Source: Prevotellaceae bacterium (GTDB lineage: Bacteria; Bacteroidota; Bacteroidia; Bacteroidales; Bacteroidaceae). Taken from it: a stretch of DNA of 58,419 bases. This document shows, in pieces, positions 54,018 to 58,419 of this stretch. Where the stretch lies: contig JAQYEW010000074.1 in NCBI GenBank assembly GCA_028723455.1, positions 1-58,419 of the forward strand, in the 5' to 3' direction. Both the position numbers and the translations under genes were made by a program. Position 1 is the stretch's first letter. The number at the start of each line of letters is the position of its first letter. The notes beneath the pieces were generated by a model. It ran no database searches. It was given only the letters and a program-made list of their open reading frames with translations, and was not told where the DNA came from.

Positions 54018-56016
54018 CACCAGCAGCACGGAATTTCAAAATGCGCTGAATCTCATTAAACATACCCACCAGAGTATTTTTCTGACGGGAAAGGCAGGAA
54101 CGGGCAAAAGCACGTTCCTGCGCTACGTTGTGGAGCATACGAAGAAAAAGAACGTTGTCCTGGCACCTACGGGTATCGCAGCCATCCATGTGGGCGGACA
54201 GACCTTGCATAGTTTCTTCAAGATTCCGCTTCACCCCCTCCTACCCGACGACCCAAAGTTCAGTGCGCGCAACATTCGCAAAACACTCAAATACAGCAAA
54301 GCCCACATCAAGCTCCTGCAAAAACTGGAACTCATCATCATTGATGAGATCTCGATGGTCCGCGCCGACATCATTGACTTCATAGACAAAGTGCTGCGCG
54401 TCTATTGCGGCAAAATGGGCATTCCCTTTGCGGGCAAACAAATGCTGTTCATCGGCGACGTATTTCAATTAGAACCCGTCGTCAAGAGCGACGAACGGGA
54501 CATCTTGGGACGTTTCTATCCCAATCCTTTCTTCTTCTCGGCTCATGTGTTCTCACGAATTTATCTCGTTGGCATCGAACTGACGAAGGTCTTTCGCCAA
54601 AAGGACCCCACGTTTATCCGCATACTGGATCATATCCGTGCAGGGCAAATACAGCAGAACGAGCTTGACCTCCTGAATCTTCGTTATAATGAAGAGGCCT
54701 GTCTTTCCGCCCTGCCCCCGGACACCTTGGGCATTGTACTGGCTACGCGCCGCGACACCGTGGATCATATCAACCAAAGCCATCTCGACCAACTGCCCGG
54801 CGAACCCACGTTCTGCCAAGGCACCGTCGCAGGCGACTTTCCGACCGCTTCTCTACCCACCAACCTTGAACTGGAACTGAAGGTGGGTGCACAGATTATC
54901 TTTGTCAAGAACGATACAGAGCGCCGATGGGTCAACGGCACTTTGGGCGTTATCGCCAGCATTTCCGGTACGGATAGCATTTCGTTGGAGATTGCCACTG
55001 CGGAGGGAAACCTCGTGGAAGTGGGATTAGAAAGATGGGAAAACGTCAAATACGAATACAACGAACAGGAGAAGAAAATCGAAGAAAAGGTGATTGGCGT
55101 TTTCACGCAAATCCCCATTCGTTTGGCGTGGGCCATCACAATACATAAAAGTCAGGGGCTAACCTTTCAGCGCACCACCATCGACTTCGCCGGTGGCACT
55201 TTTGCAGGCGGACAGGCTTATGTTGCCCTGTCCCGATGCACAAGTTTGGAAGGAATTACCCTCAACAAGCCCATTTCGCCCGCAGATATCTTTGTGCGAC
55301 CTGAGATTATACAGTTCGCCCAAGGTTTCAACAATCCCCAAGCCATACAGGGCGCACTGCAAACGGCACAGGCGGACATTGAATATGCCGCGGCCATCGG
55401 TGCCTTCGACAAGGGCGACATGGGTACTTGCCTGGACCATTTCTTCAAGGCTATCCACACTCGCTACGACATCGAACGCCCTGCGCCCCGTCGCCTCCTG
55501 CGCCGCAAGTTGCATGAAATCAACAAAGCCCGCCATCAGCGCGATGAAGCCCTGCAACGTATGCAGGACATGCAGAAGCGTCTGGACAAATATGCCGAGG
55601 AGTACTTCCAAATGGGCAACGAATGTATCACGCAAGCTCACAATCCGCGTGCCGCCCTTGCCAACTACGACAAAGCCCTGGAACTGAATCCCAAACACAT
55701 AGAGGCACTTATAAGAAAAGGAATCACCCTGTTTGATGACAACCAAGTGCGGCCCGCCCTTTCCTGCCTCAACCAAGCCATCGACCTCTCGCCTGCCAGT
55801 TTTAAAGCATGGTTGCAAAAAGGAAGATGCCTCCTGAAGCTTGCCGATTACGACCTCGCCCTTCGCGCCTTCCTACATGCCCTGGGGCTGAAGAAAGACA
55901 GCCCACGCCTACATCAACTCCTCTCCCAAACCTACAATCACTTGGAGGATGAGGACAATGCTTCCATACACGAGCGAATCGCCCAAGAGTTAAGGAAGAA
56001 GAGCAAGAACGAATGA
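53971..56016 (+). CDS. PIF1-like helicase with C-terminal TPR domain
   Basis: A 681-residue ATPase. Residues 1 to about 430 are a PIF1/RecD-type superfamily 1 helicase: Walker A GKAGTGKST (40-48), LIIIDEISMVRAD, GDVFQLEPV, ELTKVFRQKD, TIHKSQG and YVALSRC. Residues about 550-675 hold tetratricopeptide repeats, including AALANYDKALELNPKHIEALIRKG. It starts 47 bp inside the PBP1A gene in another frame, which implies coupled translation. The helicase-TPR pairing suggests a protein partner, still unknown. Confidence 0.9.
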   Translation: MANQHKPQDKQKRQIDTSSTEFQNALNLIKHTHQSIFLTGKAGTGKSTFLRYVVEHTKKKNVVLAPTGIAAIHVGGQTLHSFFKIPLHPLLPDDPKFSARNIRKTLKYSKAHIKLLQKLELIIIDEISMVRADIIDFIDKVLRVYCGKMGIPFAGKQMLFIGDVFQLEPVVKSDERDILGRFYPNPFFFSAHVFSRIYLVGIELTKVFRQKDPTFIRILDHIRAGQIQQNELDLLNLRYNEEACLSALPPDTLGIVLATRRDTVDHINQSHLDQLPGEPTFCQGTVAGDFPTASLPTNLELELKVGAQIIFVKNDTERRWVNGTLGVIASISGTDSISLEIATAEGNLVEVGLERWENVKYEYNEQEKKIEEKVIGVFTQIPIRLAWAITIHKSQGLTFQRTTIDFAGGTFAGGQAYVALSRCTSLEGITLNKPISPADIFVRPEIIQFAQGFNNPQAIQGALQTAQADIEYAAAIGAFDKGDMGTCLDHFFKAIHTRYDIERPAPRRLLRRKLHEINKARHQRDEALQRMQDMQKRLDKYAEEYFQMGNECITQAHNPRAALANYDKALELNPKHIEALIRKGITLFDDNQVRPALSCLNQAIDLSPASFKAWLQKGRCLLKLADYDLALRAFLHALGLKKDSPRLHQLLSQTYNHLEDEDNASIHERIAQELRKKSKNE

Positions 56017-56115
56017 TTTTTCAGGCTTGAGTAAACCCCAGACAGTAGCAGCATGCGAATCACATTCGGAACGGGCTGATTATCATTTGGAAAGTTAGAA
56101 TGGCCACACATAGAG

Positions 56116-58224
56116 TCATCGTTCGTCTGACATATCACGACGGTATTGTCGGACAGACTTTCCGCCTGAGAAACGGTAGACGAATTGTAGGGTTAATCGA
56201 TATTTGTGTCTGTCATAAATATGGTCAATACTCGTAACTCTCCTTACCCGTGTGTCTTCTTCTCCTTTCGATTCCTTGTTGAAAAGATGGAACATGCCAT
56301 AATATGTCAGTTGGACATCCAAATGATTCTTAAAGAGAGTCTTTTGGACTGATACGTACGGGTACTCCAGATTGTTAATCATTTTTCCTTGTGGAGTAAC
56401 CAAGGCGGTTCGGTCATAACTATATCTGAGAAAGAAGTTCGTTTTCCAACGCTGGCAATAATAATTCAAGGATGTGCTGAAACTCAATCCATAGTCTTGC
56501 CTGCTCTCGTCATGAAAGGATGCGTACGCCTTGTATAGCTTGGCATCCGCCTTGTAAACAAAGTCCTTCAGGAAACGTTTGGTAAACGAAAGGCTTGTCC
56601 ACCACTCCTTGTAGCGGGTGTTTTGAGGGACATAGGCTGCAAAAAAGCCTTGCCGGCCATTGGGCATGATACCCTCTCTCAGTTCCGCGACGGACTGGAT
56701 CCTGTCCGGAATGACATTGTAGCCACCTTGGATGTTGAAGCACCACCACATGTCCAGCCAGAATCTGAAGGCGTGCGTGATGTTTGACTTCAACCAAGGA
56801 TTGCCCGTCATGTAAGTGAGGGAATCCGAGAAATAGCCATAGTTGCTGGACTGCCCTTTGTCCGGATATTCCACATAGCAGTCATAATTGAAGCGGAGCC
56901 AGTTCTTTTTCGACAGTTGGAAGAACATCATCATATTACCCCCGACCGGAACCTGGTTTCCCGTGCTATTGCCACTCTTGAGATGTATATGCTCTGCCCA
57001 CGCGCTTAACGAGACCTTCGCGTTATTCTTGAAAGAATACATGGACGTTACCCAGAACTTGTTGCGCAAATAGCTGTTTGCATTCAGTTTCAAGCCGCTA
57101 TCATAGTTCTTTCTTGTGTATGACTTCCATGTGAGGAGATAACCACCGCTCAGATTCAGGCGGTCGTTCGCCGCCAATGTCCAGCCACTGACCCGGTAAC
57201 GAAGGAAATGGTCGTAGTCCAGGAAACGGTTGTTTAGGCTGAAACCTGTGGTTTCATGCATGGAGGACAGGGTCTTATGCAGAGTGTACCTGTAATTGAC
57301 ATCCATGTCATATTTTATCCTGCCCGAATTGTCGCGATAGAAAATGGCGGAATTATGCACATTGCCGCTTTGTTTGCTCCTGCCCGTCTGCGACAGGGCA
57401 ATGACATCCGACGGATTGCCGTCGAAATACCTCAGCAGCGTATTGTTGGTGTTGCCATACTGCGTGTATCCATTATAGTTGTACACTACAGACACTGACC
57501 GGTTCTTATCGAGCATATAGTCCATACTGAACATTCCTCTCGGATACCGTTCGCGGCCATCATAATTCATACTGCCGTCGGCATTCTTGACGACAGTCTC
57601 GTGCATGCCGTTCGTCTTGTTGTATCTTTCATACCAGTTGTCGAAACCACCATACCCAAGATTCAGATTCCCCCATGCCGATAGTGTAACCTTATTTCTC
57701 GTATAACTGGTATTGAAGTCATTGTTGTCATAGATGAGGGTCTTTGAGTTGTATTTTTTATTGAAACTCAGACCATCGTTGTGAAGGAGACGACCCTCGT
57801 ATCCCTCATAATCCCGTTTCGTGACAAGATTGATGACAGCATCGTATCCCGAATATTTACCGGTAGGGTTGAATATGATCTCGATACGGCTGAACCGGAT
57901 ATGCTGCATATTGAGGATTGCCTGCGTATTCTTCTCGATGCTGTCTATCAGTATGATATAATTATTGGAGTTGTTATAGGTCAGCGTGTTGGTAGGCCGC
58001 TCGAAGTACATGTTAGGAAGGCCACCCAGCATTTCACCTACAGAGTTCTTGCCTCGGCGCATGTCCCGAGTAATGCTGATCTTCGTCAGGTTGCCAATTT
58101 GCCGCGTTGCGGATGCCTTTACCACCACCTCCTTCATTTCCTTGGGCTTTAGTACTGACGCTGAGTCCTGAGCTCTAACGACAAGAACACAAATCAGCAA
58201 CAGACTTAACAGGTAACTTCTCAT
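56116..58224 (-). CDS. TonB-dependent receptor-like outer-membrane barrel protein
   Basis: A 702-residue outer-membrane protein with a signal peptide (to about residue 18) and KEMKEVVVKAS as a possible TonB box. A weak plug follows (VGEMLGGLPNMYFERP, RIEIIFNPTGKYSGYDAVINLVTKR), then a long barrel rich in Tyr, Asn and Trp, ending LTLQFVYRFSGGKSVRQYRRD. There is a short charged extension after the last strand. It lacks the carboxypeptidase-like domain of SusC proteins. By eye its DNA is more A/T-rich and its codon choice differs from the lpx region. Ligand unknown. Confidence 0.8.
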   Translation of the reverse strand: MRSYLLSLLLICVLVVRAQDSASVLKPKEMKEVVVKASATRQIGNLTKISITRDMRRGKNSVGEMLGGLPNMYFERPTNTLTYNNSNNYIILIDSIEKNTQAILNMQHIRFSRIEIIFNPTGKYSGYDAVINLVTKRDYEGYEGRLLHNDGLSFNKKYNSKTLIYDNNDFNTSYTRNKVTLSAWGNLNLGYGGFDNWYERYNKTNGMHETVVKNADGSMNYDGRERYPRGMFSMDYMLDKNRSVSVVYNYNGYTQYGNTNNTLLRYFDGNPSDVIALSQTGRSKQSGNVHNSAIFYRDNSGRIKYDMDVNYRYTLHKTLSSMHETTGFSLNNRFLDYDHFLRYRVSGWTLAANDRLNLSGGYLLTWKSYTRKNYDSGLKLNANSYLRNKFWVTSMYSFKNNAKVSLSAWAEHIHLKSGNSTGNQVPVGGNMMMFFQLSKKNWLRFNYDCYVEYPDKGQSSNYGYFSDSLTYMTGNPWLKSNITHAFRFWLDMWWCFNIQGGYNVIPDRIQSVAELREGIMPNGRQGFFAAYVPQNTRYKEWWTSLSFTKRFLKDFVYKADAKLYKAYASFHDESRQDYGLSFSTSLNYYCQRWKTNFFLRYSYDRTALVTPQGKMINNLEYPYVSVQKTLFKNHLDVQLTYYGMFHLFNKESKGEEDTRVRRVTSIDHIYDRHKYRLTLQFVYRFSGGKSVRQYRRDMSDER

Positions 58225-58375
58225 CTTATTTTCAGGTTTCTATATAATTCATTATTATGATTTTCCCGTAATGGCGTGCAATCCATTGAGACAAGTTGTG
58301 TGTATGTAATGGCATGATATGCTATAAGTATTAGCTCACAATACGGACTATCGTAGAAGTCAGATTAAGTACAAA

Positions 58376-58419
58376 ATGAACGAAGATACAATACCTGACG
58401 TCCCGATACTTGACAAAAA
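58376..58419 (+). CDS. Possible gene start at the window edge
   Basis: An ATG at 58376 opens 14 codons without a stop (MNEDTIPDVPILDK) to the end of the window, diverging from the receptor gene. Nothing recognisable can be read in such a short piece, and there is no clear TAnnTTTG box before it. It may be an unrelated open stretch. Confidence 0.25.
   Translation, partial: MNEDTIPDVPILDK

Overview
The window is a dense stretch of chromosome from a member of the Bacteroidetes, most likely order Bacteroidales and probably a Prevotellaceae-type gut or oral anaerobe. Four things support this: a SusC/SusD pair; a fused LpxC/FabZ protein; many promoters of the Bacteroidetes type (TAnnTTTG, sometimes with TTTG 19-20 nt upstream); and a weak Shine-Dalgarno context. 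The genus is inference. I see no rRNA or tRNA gene, no CRISPR array, no transposase and no phage module.

Layout. 1-8934 (minus): a transcription unit running subtilase, DPP IV-like S9 peptidase, SusC, SusD, a small lipoprotein, a short-unit tandem repeat and the first codons of another secreted protein. This looks like a protein/peptide-utilisation locus. 9146-9949: CPBP membrane protease. 10036-13677 (minus): etfB-etfA-acyl-CoA dehydrogenase. 13806-16192: a tandem SGNH/CE12 esterase and xth. 16189-19773 (minus): pepD, a beta-helix-like lipoprotein and a DUF2027 protein that lacks its usual Smr domain. 19842-20731: a small membrane protein and an OmpH-like lipoprotein, followed by about 0.5 kb without a convincing gene, framed by two hairpins. 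21282-24005 (minus): a FadL-like porin and a Tyr/Trp/Gly-rich secreted protein. 24119-33058: prmA, an MscS channel, a PL11 rhamnogalacturonan lyase, a TonB-dependent receptor with an extended signal peptide, and a sialidase/GH123 fusion.

33272-37962: one compact unit of amidase, MCE protein, dnaA, a nitroreductase fused to the C-terminal domain of a B12-dependent ribonucleotide reductase, and folB. 38086-41523: Na+-pumping oxaloacetate decarboxylase (gamma-alpha-beta). 41654-46793: purM, a small membrane protein, prfA, a DUF4153 membrane protein and pyrF. 46857-56016: lipid A genes (lpxD, lpxC/fabZ, lpxA), a pRiA4b-like acidic protein, miaA, PBP1A and a PIF1-like helicase with TPRs. 56116-58224 (minus): an outer-membrane receptor of more A/T-rich character.

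The observations I rate highest are the nitroreductase-NrdJ chimera (possibly the scar of a lost class II reductase gene), the peptidase-SusCD operon, the sialidase-GH123 fusion (which would suit GM2/Sd(a)-type glycans), the Smr-less DUF2027 protein, and the gene-free interval at 20790-21155. All function calls rest on motif recognition by eye; no database search was run.
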